Assembly (NCBI GenBank): GCA_030705665.1
Contig: JAUZQA010000171.1
Coordinates: forward strand, 1 to 8,057
DNA from: Bacillota bacterium
GTDB lineage: Bacteria; Bacillota; Bacilli; Bacillales_B; DSM-18226
Length of the DNA stretch: 8,057 nt
Direction: 5' to 3'
Below the pieces are notes generated by a model. The model saw nothing but the letters and a program-made list of their open reading frames with translations. It ran no database searches and was not told the DNA's origin. This document shows, piece by piece, positions 1-6,586 of this stretch (the first letter of the stretch is position 1; every line of letters starts with the position of its first letter). Both the position numbers and the translations under genes were made by a program.

Positions 1-148
1 ACATTTCACTTTTACAAATGGGACAAAGGGGAACGTCACTGCTCTTGAAGTTATCACGAATCCAGCAATTGCATTTATCTGAATTACATACCCATATTTT
101 AGTTTCTTCTAATTTGACTTCCTCTTCATTTCTTCTACCAAATGCCAA
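1..148 (-). CDS. YdjO-like cold-inducible zinc-ribbon protein (partial, C-terminus off the left edge)
   Basis: The visible 49 residues begin MAFGRRNEEEVKLEET and continue with WVCNSDKCNCWIRDNF and PLCPIC. Five closely spaced cysteines (VC, KCNC, LCPIC) suggest a small zinc ribbon. This pattern matches my memory of the YdjO family of Bacillus, small proteins (about 70 residues) described as cold-inducible with no defined biochemical role. I choose the TTG at 148 because GGGGGTG at 161-155 lies 6 nt upstream. An in-frame ATG at 163 would place that Shine-Dalgarno inside the coding region and has no good site of its own. The gene has its own promoter and a leader of about 125 nt. The last residues lie outside the window. 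Confidence 0.75.
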   Translation of the reverse strand, partial: MAFGRRNEEEVKLEETKIWVCNSDKCNCWIRDNFKSSDVPLCPICKSEM

Positions 149-274
149 ATTGGTCACCCCCATGTGAAATACACTTAAAAATAAAAAATCGCACCTACAC
201 CTGTGAGGTAAAGCCCACAAAATTGTGCAGTTACGACCGCTCATCATAAATAAGATAACGAACTTAAAAAGTGT
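149..274 (-). promoter_or_regulatory. Long structured 5' leader of the YdjO-like gene (candidate regulatory RNA)
   Basis: The predicted leader begins ACACUU (274-269), which is complementary to AAGUGU (176-171) near its end, so the ends can close on each other. Between them are CACAA/TTGTG and a bulged ACCU...AGGU hairpin (209-193) followed by a U-rich run (190-177). This is a long leader for a small Bacillus gene and resembles in outline the leaders of cold-shock genes. Regulation by this RNA is inferred. Confidence 0.35.
155..161 (-). promoter_or_regulatory. Shine-Dalgarno of the YdjO-like gene, decides the TTG start
   Basis: GGGGGTG on the minus strand is separated by 6 nt from the TTG at 148-146. 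It overlaps the alternative in-frame ATG at 163-161, which argues against that ATG. GGGGTGA (160-154) could also pair, with two G-U pairs, with UUACCUC in the leader (211-205). Confidence 0.6.
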
Positions 275-280
275 AATTTA

Positions 281-309
281 ATAATACTCCAAAAATATGA
301 AAAAGTCAA
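281..309 (-). promoter_or_regulatory. Sigma-A promoter of the YdjO-like gene
   Basis: On the minus strand TTGACT (309-304) is followed after exactly 17 nt by TATTAT (286-281). Each hexamer differs from consensus at one position. Transcription would start near 274, giving an untranslated leader of about 125 nt before the TTG codon. Confidence 0.6.
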
Positions 310-385
310 ATCATTCTATATTACCAAAAAATCATACGTTACTCAAGAGAGAATATTATATTAAGATTAATTTTTTCTAGATGCA

Positions 386-418
386 AAAAAGAACCGTTCT
401 TAAAAAACGGTTCTTTTT
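386..418 (-). terminator. Rho-independent terminator of ku
   Basis: AAAAAGAACCGTT (386-398) and its complement (406-418) form a perfect 13-bp stem with a 7-nt loop. The stem sits 5 bp beyond the ku stop codon and ends in a T-rich stretch on the minus strand. The symmetry means it could also stop transcription from the left on the plus strand. Confidence 0.85.
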
Positions 419-423
419 ATGGT

Positions 424-1254
424 TTAGGCTTGTTTTTTTATTTTTGTTGTTACTTTTTTTCTTGTTGTCACAGGTTTATTTGGTTTTGTTCGATCAATGG
501 AAGCTTGTAAAGCGGCCATCAGGTCAGTAACATTTGATGCAGCCTCTTTAGCGGCAGGCATCACCGTTTCTTTGCCCATCCTTTTTGCTTCGATTAAATC
601 AAGTAATGCTGAACGATATTCATCGGTATATTTTTCCGGCATGAAATCTGATGTTAATTGCTCAATTAAAAGAATTGCTGTATCTAATTCTTTGTCTGTT
701 ACCTTATCCTCTGCAGGTACATTTGGTACTTCTTCGACATTTCTTACCTCATCAGGATAATGAATGGTTTCCATCACTAGTGTATTTTTAAAAATTCGAA
801 CTACGGCAAGCTGTTCCTTTGACCGAATGACAATTTTAGCAATTCCAACCTTTTGTGTCTCCTCTAATGCTTTGCGGAGCAAGGAATATGCTTTTCCCCC
901 GCCCTCATGGGGCGACATATAGTAGCTTTTATCAAAATATATCGGGTCTATTTGATTCATACTTACAAAATCAATGATTTCTACTGCCTTTTCCTCGTTT
1001 TCAACCCTAAGACTTTCCAAATCCGCATCATCAAGTATGACAAATTTACCTTTTGTATACTCATAGGCTTTTACAATATCTTCATTTTTTACTTCTTCCT
1101 CGCAGCGGGGGCATACTTTTTCATATTTGATCGGTGAATGACATTTTTTGTGAAGGGTTCGAAGCTTTATATCCTTGTCTTCTGTAGCAGCATGAAGCTT
1201 AATTGGAATATTTACAAGCCCAAAGCTTATACTTCCTTTCCACATTGTATGCAT
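424..1254 (-). CDS. ku: Non-homologous end-joining protein Ku (YkoV type)
   Basis: A 276-residue bacterial Ku. It forms a homodimeric ring that loads onto double-strand DNA ends and recruits LigD. The N-terminus MHTMWKGSISFGLVNIPIKL is the standard Ku opening and closely resembles B. subtilis YkoV. Later hallmarks are VCPRC (Cys48/Cys51, with Cys38 and His39 nearby, a possible zinc site), KAVEIIDFV, DPIYFDKSYYMSP, YSLLRKAL and ETIHYPDEVR. The C-terminus ends in a lysine/arginine-rich tail (TRKKVTTKIKK), typical of the DNA-binding extension, and is somewhat shorter than I recall for YkoV (about 311 aa). A GGAGAA site (1266-1261) lies 6 nt upstream of the ATG. It diverges from ligD, and a SigG-like promoter fits forespore expression, as known for B. 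subtilis ykoV. Confidence 0.96.
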   Translation of the reverse strand: MHTMWKGSISFGLVNIPIKLHAATEDKDIKLRTLHKKCHSPIKYEKVCPRCEEEVKNEDIVKAYEYTKGKFVILDDADLESLRVENEEKAVEIIDFVSMNQIDPIYFDKSYYMSPHEGGGKAYSLLRKALEETQKVGIAKIVIRSKEQLAVVRIFKNTLVMETIHYPDEVRNVEEVPNVPAEDKVTDKELDTAILLIEQLTSDFMPEKYTDEYRSALLDLIEAKRMGKETVMPAAKEAASNVTDLMAALQASIDRTKPNKPVTTRKKVTTKIKKQA

Positions 1255-1285
1255 TGTTTTTTCTCCATTCTTATCGTGTTTGTAT

Positions 1286-1315
1286 TAGTTTGCTTCTTCT
1301 TTACAACTGCATACA
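1286..1315 (-). promoter_or_regulatory. Candidate SigG-type promoter of ku
   Basis: On the minus strand TGTATG (1315-1310) is followed after 17 nt by CAAACTA (1292-1286). The forespore sigma-G consensus is roughly TGMATA and CATACTA, so the -10 has one mismatch and the -35 keeps the GYATR core. The start would fall near 1279, just upstream of the ku ribosome site. B. subtilis ykoV is known to be expressed in the forespore under SigG, which makes this reading plausible. Confidence 0.4.
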
Positions 1316-1388
1316 AATAAACAACTGGAAAAGGATGAAGATTAAAAGATTTAAGCAAAATAAATAAAAAAGAAGGGAGAAAGGTAAA

Positions 1389-3227
1389 TTGAAGCCCATG
1401 CTTCCAAGCCTAACGTTTGATTCACCAGAGCATTCTGATTGGCTTTATGAGGTTAAGTACGACGGTTTTCGAGCAATAATTGACTGTGACGAAAATGGCA
1501 TTCATTTAACCAGCAGAAACGAAAAATCTTTATTGACACAATTTCCTGAGGTTGAGGAATATATATATCATTTGAACAAGAAAATAAAACACTTTTTACC
1601 AATTAGGTTGGATAGCGAGCTTGTTTTCCTTGAAAACCCCTACAAAGCTAATTTTGGGGCTTTGCAAACTCGTGGAAGATTAAGGTCTGAGAAAAAAATA
1701 AACAACTTAGCCCAGCACTTTCCATGCAGGTTAATGGTTTTTGACATTTTAAAAATAGCTGGAAAGAACCTGCAGAAGGTACCCTACCAAGAACGAAAGG
1801 AAGAGTTAATCAATTTATTTAACAGCTTAGGTCTCAGTTTGACTCCTGACCCTACTAATAGTCAGTTACTTCAATATGTCGAAGCACACTCCATGTTTAT
1901 TGATTTGTGGGAAAAAGTTGTTTTATACGACGGAGAAGGTATTGTTGCAAAACACAAAAAGAGTCACTGGGAAGAAGGTAAACGGTCAACACTTTGGCTT
2001 AAATACAAAAATTGGAAGTATGTCAGCTGTTTTATAACTTCATTCGATAAAATAAATGGTTATTTTTCCATTGCGGTCTACAAAGAAAATAAGATTCATG
2101 GAATTGGCCAGGTCCTGTTTGGATTTAAACCAGATGAAAAACAAGTCTTACAGGACATTGTCAGGCAGAATAAAATTGGTGAAGATGCCCGCTTTATCTT
2201 TGTGGACCCGGCAATTTGTCTTGAGGTGAAATATCTTGAACTTTATGAAAATGAGCTTCGCGAACCACATTTTGATCGGTTTCGCCTGGATTTGAAGCCA
2301 GCTGATTGCACGTTTGAACGTTTTCATTCTCAGAAAAAAAATCTTCCCGAAAGTGTGGAGATTACACATCCTGATAAACCATTATGGGACAACTTAAATA
2401 TAAGTAAATCTGAATATATTCATTATCTACGGGAAGTATCACCATACATGCTGCCATTTTTAAAAAACCGATTATTAACGGTCATCCGCTTTCCACATGG
2501 TATGTTTGGTGAACCATTTTATCAGAAAAACTGTCCTGATTATGCACCCAATTTTATCGATACATATCTCGAAGATGGAATTAATTATATTGTCTGCAAC
2601 AACCTTAATACTCTTTTATGGCTTGGAAATCAACTGGCAATAGAATTTCATATCCCTTTCCAAACAACTGTTAATAAAGGACCTAGTGAAATAGTTTTTG
2701 ATTTGGATCCGCCATCAAGAAATGATTTCCATTTAGCCATAAAGGCTGCCTTAAATATTAAGGAGATCCTCGATCAATTAAAGTTGATAAGCTTTGTTAA
2801 AACATCAGGGAATAAAGGGTTACAGGTCTATATACCATTAGCGGACAATTTATATACTTATGAAGATACACGTTTATTTACCAGCTTTATCGCAGACTAT
2901 CTTGTTTCCCGCGAACCTGATTTGTTTACAATCGAAAGACTGAAAAAAAATCGAGGAAACCGATTATATATTGACTATGTACAGCACAGTGAGGGGAAAA
3001 CAATTGTGGCGCCTTATTCAATTAGAGGGAATGAACATGCCGGAGCTGCGACACCATTATTTTGGGATGAAATAAATGACAAGCTTGATGTCAATATGTT
3101 TACAATGGAAACCATACTGAAACGGATCAATAAAAAGATTGACCCTTTTAACAACTTTTTTCAGGCTAAGCAAATCCAACCCTTTGAGCCGGTTTTGGAA
3201 TTTCTAAAAAAAACTAAAAAAGGATAA
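1389..3227 (+). CDS. ligD: NHEJ DNA ligase LigD (ATP-dependent ligase plus primase-type polymerase; YkoU type)
   Basis: A 612-residue protein with the same length and domain order as B. subtilis YkoU. The N-terminal ATP-dependent ligase has Lys23 in EVKYDGFR as the adenylation site, E183GIVAK188 as motif IV and WLKYK (203-207) as motif V, then an OB-fold region. From about residue 320 comes the primase-like polymerase: LPFLKNRLLTVIRFPHG, D438LD440 and Asp529 in LYIDYVQ supply the metal-binding acids. It fills and seals breaks held by Ku. There is no phosphoesterase domain, as in other Bacillus LigD. The start is TTG: GGGAG at 1375-1379 lies 9 nt upstream, and an in-frame stop at 1365 limits extension. 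The alternative ATG at 1398 is worse spaced. It runs divergently from ku, and its stop lies inside a terminator stem shared with dapF. Confidence 0.95.
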   Translation: MKPMLPSLTFDSPEHSDWLYEVKYDGFRAIIDCDENGIHLTSRNEKSLLTQFPEVEEYIYHLNKKIKHFLPIRLDSELVFLENPYKANFGALQTRGRLRSEKKINNLAQHFPCRLMVFDILKIAGKNLQKVPYQERKEELINLFNSLGLSLTPDPTNSQLLQYVEAHSMFIDLWEKVVLYDGEGIVAKHKKSHWEEGKRSTLWLKYKNWKYVSCFITSFDKINGYFSIAVYKENKIHGIGQVLFGFKPDEKQVLQDIVRQNKIGEDARFIFVDPAICLEVKYLELYENELREPHFDRFRLDLKPADCTFERFHSQKKNLPESVEITHPDKPLWDNLNISKSEYIHYLREVSPYMLPFLKNRLLTVIRFPHGMFGEPFYQKNCPDYAPNFIDTYLEDGINYIVCNNLNTLLWLGNQLAIEFHIPFQTTVNKGPSEIVFDLDPPSRNDFHLAIKAALNIKEILDQLKLISFVKTSGNKGLQVYIPLADNLYTYEDTRLFTSFIADYLVSREPDLFTIERLKKNRGNRLYIDYVQHSEGKTIVAPYSIRGNEHAGAATPLFWDEINDKLDVNMFTMETILKRINKKIDPFNNFFQAKQIQPFEPVLEFLKKTKKG

Positions 3228-3245
3228 GGAGACCCTTATCCTTTT
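3218..3245. terminator. Bidirectional terminator shared by ligD and dapF, overlapping both stop codons
   Basis: AAAAGGATAAGG (3218-3229) and CCTTATCCTTTT (3234-3245) form a perfect 12-bp stem with a 4-nt loop. The ligD stop TAA (3225-3227) lies in the left arm and the dapF stop (3238-3236) in the right arm. On the minus strand the stem runs into a long T-rich tract, so it should work best for dapF. The plus side has only a short T run. Confidence 0.85.
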
Positions 3246-4225
3246 AAATTTGAATGTAAGTAATTTTGTGCCTCTGCTTGTAATTTTTCATATATTATTT
3301 GTTCATGAAACTGTTGCTTAGAAGATATTGAAAATGTTTTAAATTCAGCATCAACATCAATGGCAGCTTTATATAAATATGTTGCATTTCCGATAAGGTC
3401 AATGTAATAGCTATCGTTCTTTTTGTGAACAACACATTGAACTTTTCCACCGTTATTATATACATTAATAACCTTTTCAAATTCGTTTATTTCGCTTAAA
3501 CAAGTTACAAGCGAGGATGCAGACATTGCAGTGCCGCAGGCATTGGTAAAGCCAACGCCACGTTCAAACGTATTAACATAAATAGATCCTTGCTCCATTT
3601 GTTTAACAAAACTAACATTTACACCATCGGGAAATAACTCATTTGGCCCGTTAACCTTTTCACTTAATTGCTTTTGAATATTCGATTCCAATTGTTTAGC
3701 TTCCACCAATGAAATAAGATGCGGATTCGGGACGGCAAGTGCCGTGAAACTTAATTCATCCGATAACTCTTTAATCGGTTCGTTGATTAATGTTGATTTG
3801 TTCAAAGACAATGGTAAGTCGGCTAATTGAAAAGATACAGGAGATATTTCAACTTGATAGGTAGCTACCTCCGAGTATAAATCAGGTTGCTTGCTGACCT
3901 TTAAGTCTGCTTTCATCGTTTCAATCACGGTGTTATCGAGTTGAAACATTTCACAAATATACCTTGCGACTAGTCTTAGGCCATTACCACACATGGAAGC
4001 CTCAGAGCCATCCGCATTAAAAACGCGCATCCTGCCTTTCGCATCAATGTGATCGCTATTAATAATAAATAAAATTCCATCAGCACCCAATTCTGTATCC
4101 CTGTTGCATAGTAAAACAGCCAGATTAGCTCGTTCCTCTTCTGAAAATGAATAAGAATTGGATATTTCATCTATTAACAGAAAATCATTTCCTGAACCAT
4201 GGCCTTTAATAAGCTTAATTTGCAC
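3236..4225 (-). CDS. dapF: Diaminopimelate epimerase, long Listeria-type form
   Basis: A 329-residue PLP-independent epimerase converting LL- to meso-diaminopimelate, the precursor of lysine and peptidoglycan. Both catalytic cysteines are present: Cys79 in NADGSEASMCGNGLR and Cys230 in FERGVGFTNACGTAMSAS. HGSGNDF (9-15) and VPNPHL (165-170) also fit the family. It is longer than the usual 270-285 residues, with an extra C-terminal helix-like tail. The wording FERGVGFTNACGTAMSA matches my memory of the Listeria enzyme better than B. subtilis DapF (YutL). The start is GTG, with GGAGG (4238-4234) 8 nt upstream. The reading frame stays open to an ATG at 4306, but that extension lacks a ribosome site and is not family-like. 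The gene lies 94 bp downstream of the EAL-HDOD gene and may be partly cotranscribed with it. Confidence 0.93.
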   Translation of the reverse strand: MQIKLIKGHGSGNDFLLIDEISNSYSFSEEERANLAVLLCNRDTELGADGILFIINSDHIDAKGRMRVFNADGSEASMCGNGLRLVARYICEMFQLDNTVIETMKADLKVSKQPDLYSEVATYQVEISPVSFQLADLPLSLNKSTLINEPIKELSDELSFTALAVPNPHLISLVEAKQLESNIQKQLSEKVNGPNELFPDGVNVSFVKQMEQGSIYVNTFERGVGFTNACGTAMSASSLVTCLSEINEFEKVINVYNNGGKVQCVVHKKNDSYYIDLIGNATYLYKAAIDVDAEFKTFSISSKQQFHEQIIYEKLQAEAQNYLHSNLKG

Positions 4226-4233
4226 GAGTATTT

Positions 4234-4238
4234 CCTCC
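4234..4238 (-). promoter_or_regulatory. Shine-Dalgarno of dapF, decides the GTG start
   Basis: GGAGG on the minus strand, 8 nt before GTG (4225-4223). It excludes the 27-residue upstream extension, because translation starting at 4306 would run through it. Confidence 0.85.
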
Positions 4239-4263
4239 GTTAGAAATAATAGTAGTAATTCAT

Positions 4264-4292
4264 ATTCTATCAAACGTTCAAATTGAAATAAA
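4264..4292 (-). promoter_or_regulatory. Weak candidate promoter of dapF
   Basis: TTTATT (4292-4287), 17 nt, then TAGAAT (4269-4264) on the minus strand. The -10 is good and the -35 matches only half of the sigma-A consensus. There is no terminator between the EAL-HDOD gene and dapF, so readthrough is an alternative. Confidence 0.25.
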
Positions 4293-4319
4293 CCATCGCG
4301 TTTCACTTTATATGATTAC

Positions 4320-5570
4320 TCAGGTTATACCTTCCTCTGTTTCAATTTGCATAATATGGCGGGACCATTTAAACGCTTCTTGGTAGCTGGAATAAACATG
4401 AACCTCATTTATTCCGAGGCGGGAACAACAATCCTTTATATTCTGCCAATTGCCTTTTTCAATCTCGATGCTTAATTTTAAAACTTCTCCAAGATGATTT
4501 TCCTTTCCTAATATCGCATCACATATTTCTTCATGAAAAGGCAAAGAAGCGAGGATCCGTTCCATTGACATATTTAAGAGCGTATCCATTAGTGAATATA
4601 AGCCTACAATAAAATATTCCGAAACAGGATAGAATTTCTTGTTCTTCCCCGCCACTAATTCACATGTTTTTGCTCTTGTTAAGGAAATTGAAATCATTTC
4701 CTTAGAAACTTCATTATTGGAACCTGTGGTCCCTCTTACTGCCAATACAGACATCCATTTATTAATTTCATCAAATCCGAGAAGAACAACAGCTTGGCGA
4801 ATTGATTTTATTTTTTGTGTCAGTCTGTATTCAGGAGAGTTTATTAATTTTAATAGTTTATAGGATAATGATAAATCCTGTTCAATTAATTTGCTGATTT
4901 TTTCAATATTCGGTTCAGGTTCAGAAAGCGTACGGACAATCTGATAATACGAATAAAAGTAAGGCGGTACATCCTTCGTTGTGACAACCACCGGCTCAGA
5001 AAAAAAGTAGCCCTGAAAAAAATCATATCCAAAAGTACTTGCCTGTTTAAACTCTTCTCTTGTTTCGATTTTCTCCGCAAGCAGCTTTATTTTCGCATTT
5101 CTTGCCAATTGTTCAATTTTTTTTCTGGCTTCAACTGTGGTACTTCTAAAATCGACTTTTATGATGTCAACATAGCGCATTAATGAATAAAAGTAGATAT
5201 TCTGGTCGTTAAAGACAAAATCATCCAATGCGATTCGGTATCCCATTTCCTTTAGTTCTTTACATATTTCTATCAAACTAAAGCTCAGTTGTACAGTTTC
5301 AAGGATTTCCACAACAACCTCGTTTGGATTAAAATAAGTAGGCAATCTACGTTGCAGGAGTTTTTCGGTAAAATTAATGAAGCACGGTTTCCCTTTTGCA
5401 AGATTTTCAAATCCAATATTTAAAAATCCATTAATGAGGACATCCGCAGTTGCCTTTTCCCCATTAATGTCAGGAAATTGATTTTCTAAATTGTTCCGAT
5501 ATAACAGTTCATAACCAAATAATTCTTCGTTTCTTGTAAAGATTGGCTGTCTGGCCACAAAGACCTCCAT
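4320..5570 (-). CDS. EAL-HDOD signalling protein, YuxH/PdeH family (c-di-GMP phosphodiesterase or sensor)
   Basis: A 416-residue cytoplasmic protein with an EAL domain (about 1-192) and an HDOD domain (about 200-400, e.g. ISKLIEQDLSLSYKLLKLIN and AVVLLGFDEINKW). The EAL residues that bind metal and c-di-GMP can be matched: Glu21 (YELLYR), Asn66, Glu88, Asp116/Asp117, Lys138, Glu166 (AEKIE) and Gln186 (FQGYFF). However, the EAL signature reads ELL and loop 6 reads DDFVFN instead of DDFGTG, so activity is uncertain. In B. subtilis YuxH (PdeH) is a c-di-GMP phosphodiesterase that affects motility; that role is by homology. MEVFVARQPIF is the family start. Its ATG at 5570 has GGGGG 6 nt upstream, so an ATG eight codons earlier is rejected. 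It has its own promoter and is followed by dapF on the same strand. Confidence 0.88.
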   Translation of the reverse strand: MEVFVARQPIFTRNEELFGYELLYRNNLENQFPDINGEKATADVLINGFLNIGFENLAKGKPCFINFTEKLLQRRLPTYFNPNEVVVEILETVQLSFSLIEICKELKEMGYRIALDDFVFNDQNIYFYSLMRYVDIIKVDFRSTTVEARKKIEQLARNAKIKLLAEKIETREEFKQASTFGYDFFQGYFFSEPVVVTTKDVPPYFYSYYQIVRTLSEPEPNIEKISKLIEQDLSLSYKLLKLINSPEYRLTQKIKSIRQAVVLLGFDEINKWMSVLAVRGTTGSNNEVSKEMISISLTRAKTCELVAGKNKKFYPVSEYFIVGLYSLMDTLLNMSMERILASLPFHEEICDAILGKENHLGEVLKLSIEIEKGNWQNIKDCCSRLGINEVHVYSSYQEAFKWSRHIMQIETEEGIT

Positions 5571-5576
5571 CCAAAA

Positions 5577-5581
5577 CCCCC
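5577..5581 (-). promoter_or_regulatory. Shine-Dalgarno of the EAL-HDOD gene, decides its start
   Basis: GGGGG on the minus strand, 6 nt before the ATG at 5570-5568. It lies inside the frame that would begin at 5594, which makes the shorter MEVFVARQ start the better choice. Confidence 0.65.
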
Positions 5582-5621
5582 GCTTTGTATGCATATGTTT
5601 TATTTTTTAACTTTTCTGTGT

Positions 5622-5649
5622 ATTATAAGTCTAATTATCCTAAACTCAA
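5622..5649 (-). promoter_or_regulatory. Sigma-A promoter of the EAL-HDOD gene
   Basis: TTGAGT (5649-5644), 16 nt, then a perfect TATAAT (5627-5622) on the minus strand. The start is predicted near 5615, giving a leader of about 45 nt. The -35 abuts a tandem 13-bp repeat. Confidence 0.55.
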
Positions 5650-5675
5650 CAATAATTGTAAACTATTATTGTAAA
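5650..5675 (-). repeat. Tandem 13-bp direct repeat / dyad upstream of the EAL-HDOD promoter (possible operator)
   Basis: On the minus strand TTTACAATAATAG (5675-5663) is followed immediately by TTTACAATTATTG (5662-5650), 11 of 13 identical. The same stretch contains a 7-bp dyad, CAATAAT with ATTATTG (5650-5656 and 5665-5671). It directly precedes the -35 hexamer, where activators often bind. No known regulator is recognised. Confidence 0.45.
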
Positions 5676-5693
5676 AAAATAACTGTTTTTTAC
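5671..5693 (-). terminator. Weak AT-only hairpin after the unrecognised membrane gene
   Basis: GTAAAAAA (5671-5678) pairs with TTTTTTAC (5686-5693) over 8 bp with a 7-nt loop, about 20 bp beyond the stop of the 261-aa gene. The stem has a single G-C pair, so termination would be weak. It overlaps the end of the 13-bp tandem repeat. Confidence 0.2.
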
Positions 5694-5713
5694 CTCGTTT
5701 TGTCAATCATTCC

Positions 5714-6499
5714 TTATCGTTTTATAAAAAATTCATCTATCAAAATGGAAAACTGCAGGAGTTTGGCATTTTCAGATACTTTTTTTGAAACATCGAATAC
5801 AGGTGTATTTGGATCGAGGACATAACCGTTCCATTCTAGTGGCATCCATCCTCGCTGCAGCCTGCCAATTTGAAGATTATATGAGTCAACTATTCGTTCA
5901 TCCATGTATAAAGCAGAGCCTTCAATAGCGGCTATAAATCTCCCTTCCCTATTTAATAGCTCCCTTTTACCTCTTTTCACAAGAGAATGCTTTGACTTTT
6001 CAAGACAACCTAAGTATTCATTTTCCTGATTAAGGACCTCAATTTTTAAATTTTTTTCATCGATCCCAAAAAAGCAGATCAATTCTTTATTTGAATCATG
6101 GAGCGCAAAGATTTTGGAAAAATCCTCAAGCCTCTGCCACATTTCTTTATATTTTTTTATTTCCCCAGCGAGAGTTCCATCGGGAAAAAAAAGCATCAGC
6201 GTTGGAGAAAGCGTATTATAGAAATATAACAGGTACTGTTCTGACGAATAAATAGATGGGTACGGAAGTTTTGATTTCGGTAAGTTTTTTCCAATTATTA
6301 ATGCCTGCTTTGTTTTCCTTATATATAGTTGAAAATTGATCATGCTATAAAGGAGGAACGGGATCACAAAAAGCATGATCTGGTTATTTTGAAAAAATAC
6401 AAAATTTCCTCCGACAATGAATATTGCAGGAATTAATGCCAAAATACTTCCGTTTAAGTTGATTCTTGCAACATTTCGATAAAAGTCATCAATTTTCAT
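5714..6499 (-). CDS. Unrecognised 261-aa protein with two N-terminal membrane segments and a beta-rich domain
   Basis: I do not recognise this gene. After a short N-terminus (MKIDDFYRNVARINLNG) come two hydrophobic segments, about residues 17-35 (ILALIPAIFIVGGNFVFF) and 40-58 (IMLFVIPFLLYSMINF), then a soluble part of about 200 residues. From about residue 155 the pattern is alternating short strands with repeated turns: LNQENEYLGCLEKS, LLNREGRFIAAIEG, VDSYNLQIGRLQRG, LDPNTPVFDV. This layout recalls the Tubby-like/LURP-one/scramblase beta-barrel (compare YxjI), but that is only an inference from strand spacing. The start is well supported: AAGGAG (6513-6508) lies 8 nt before the ATG. The gene stands upstream of the EAL-HDOD gene on the same strand, separated by 143 bp holding a separate promoter, so a shared role is not shown. 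Confidence 0.8.
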   Translation of the reverse strand: MKIDDFYRNVARINLNGSILALIPAIFIVGGNFVFFQNNQIMLFVIPFLLYSMINFQLYIRKTKQALIIGKNLPKSKLPYPSIYSSEQYLLYFYNTLSPTLMLFFPDGTLAGEIKKYKEMWQRLEDFSKIFALHDSNKELICFFGIDEKNLKIEVLNQENEYLGCLEKSKHSLVKRGKRELLNREGRFIAAIEGSALYMDERIVDSYNLQIGRLQRGWMPLEWNGYVLDPNTPVFDVSKKVSENAKLLQFSILIDEFFIKR

Positions 6500-6586
6500 T
6501 TTGTAAACTCCTTATCACTTTCTCATATATTATTCTATTAATCGTATTCAGGAAAAATGATAGAAGTTTGTTTTTACAAAGGAGGC

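Noticed and set aside
149..163. ATG at 163 as the start of the YdjO-like gene
   Set aside because: It has no ribosome site of its own and overlaps the GGGGGTG that is well spaced for the TTG at 148.
1310..1317. CATACAAA as a SigE/SigK -10 for ligD
   Set aside because: No matching -35 lies at the required spacing on the plus strand.
424..3227. Ku and LigD as part of a phage or defence island
   Set aside because: Both closely resemble the chromosomal Bacillus NHEJ pair, and no phage, restriction or toxin genes are nearby.
4226..4306. N-terminal extension of DapF to an ATG at 4306
   Set aside because: The 27 added residues are unlike the family, and the strong GGAGG lies inside this extension and in front of the GTG at 4225.
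5696..5705. Spo0A box (TTTGTCAAT) upstream of the EAL-HDOD gene, suggested by Spo0A repression of yuxH in B. subtilis
   Set aside because: It matches the core TGTCGAA at only 5 of 7 positions and lies well upstream of the predicted promoter.
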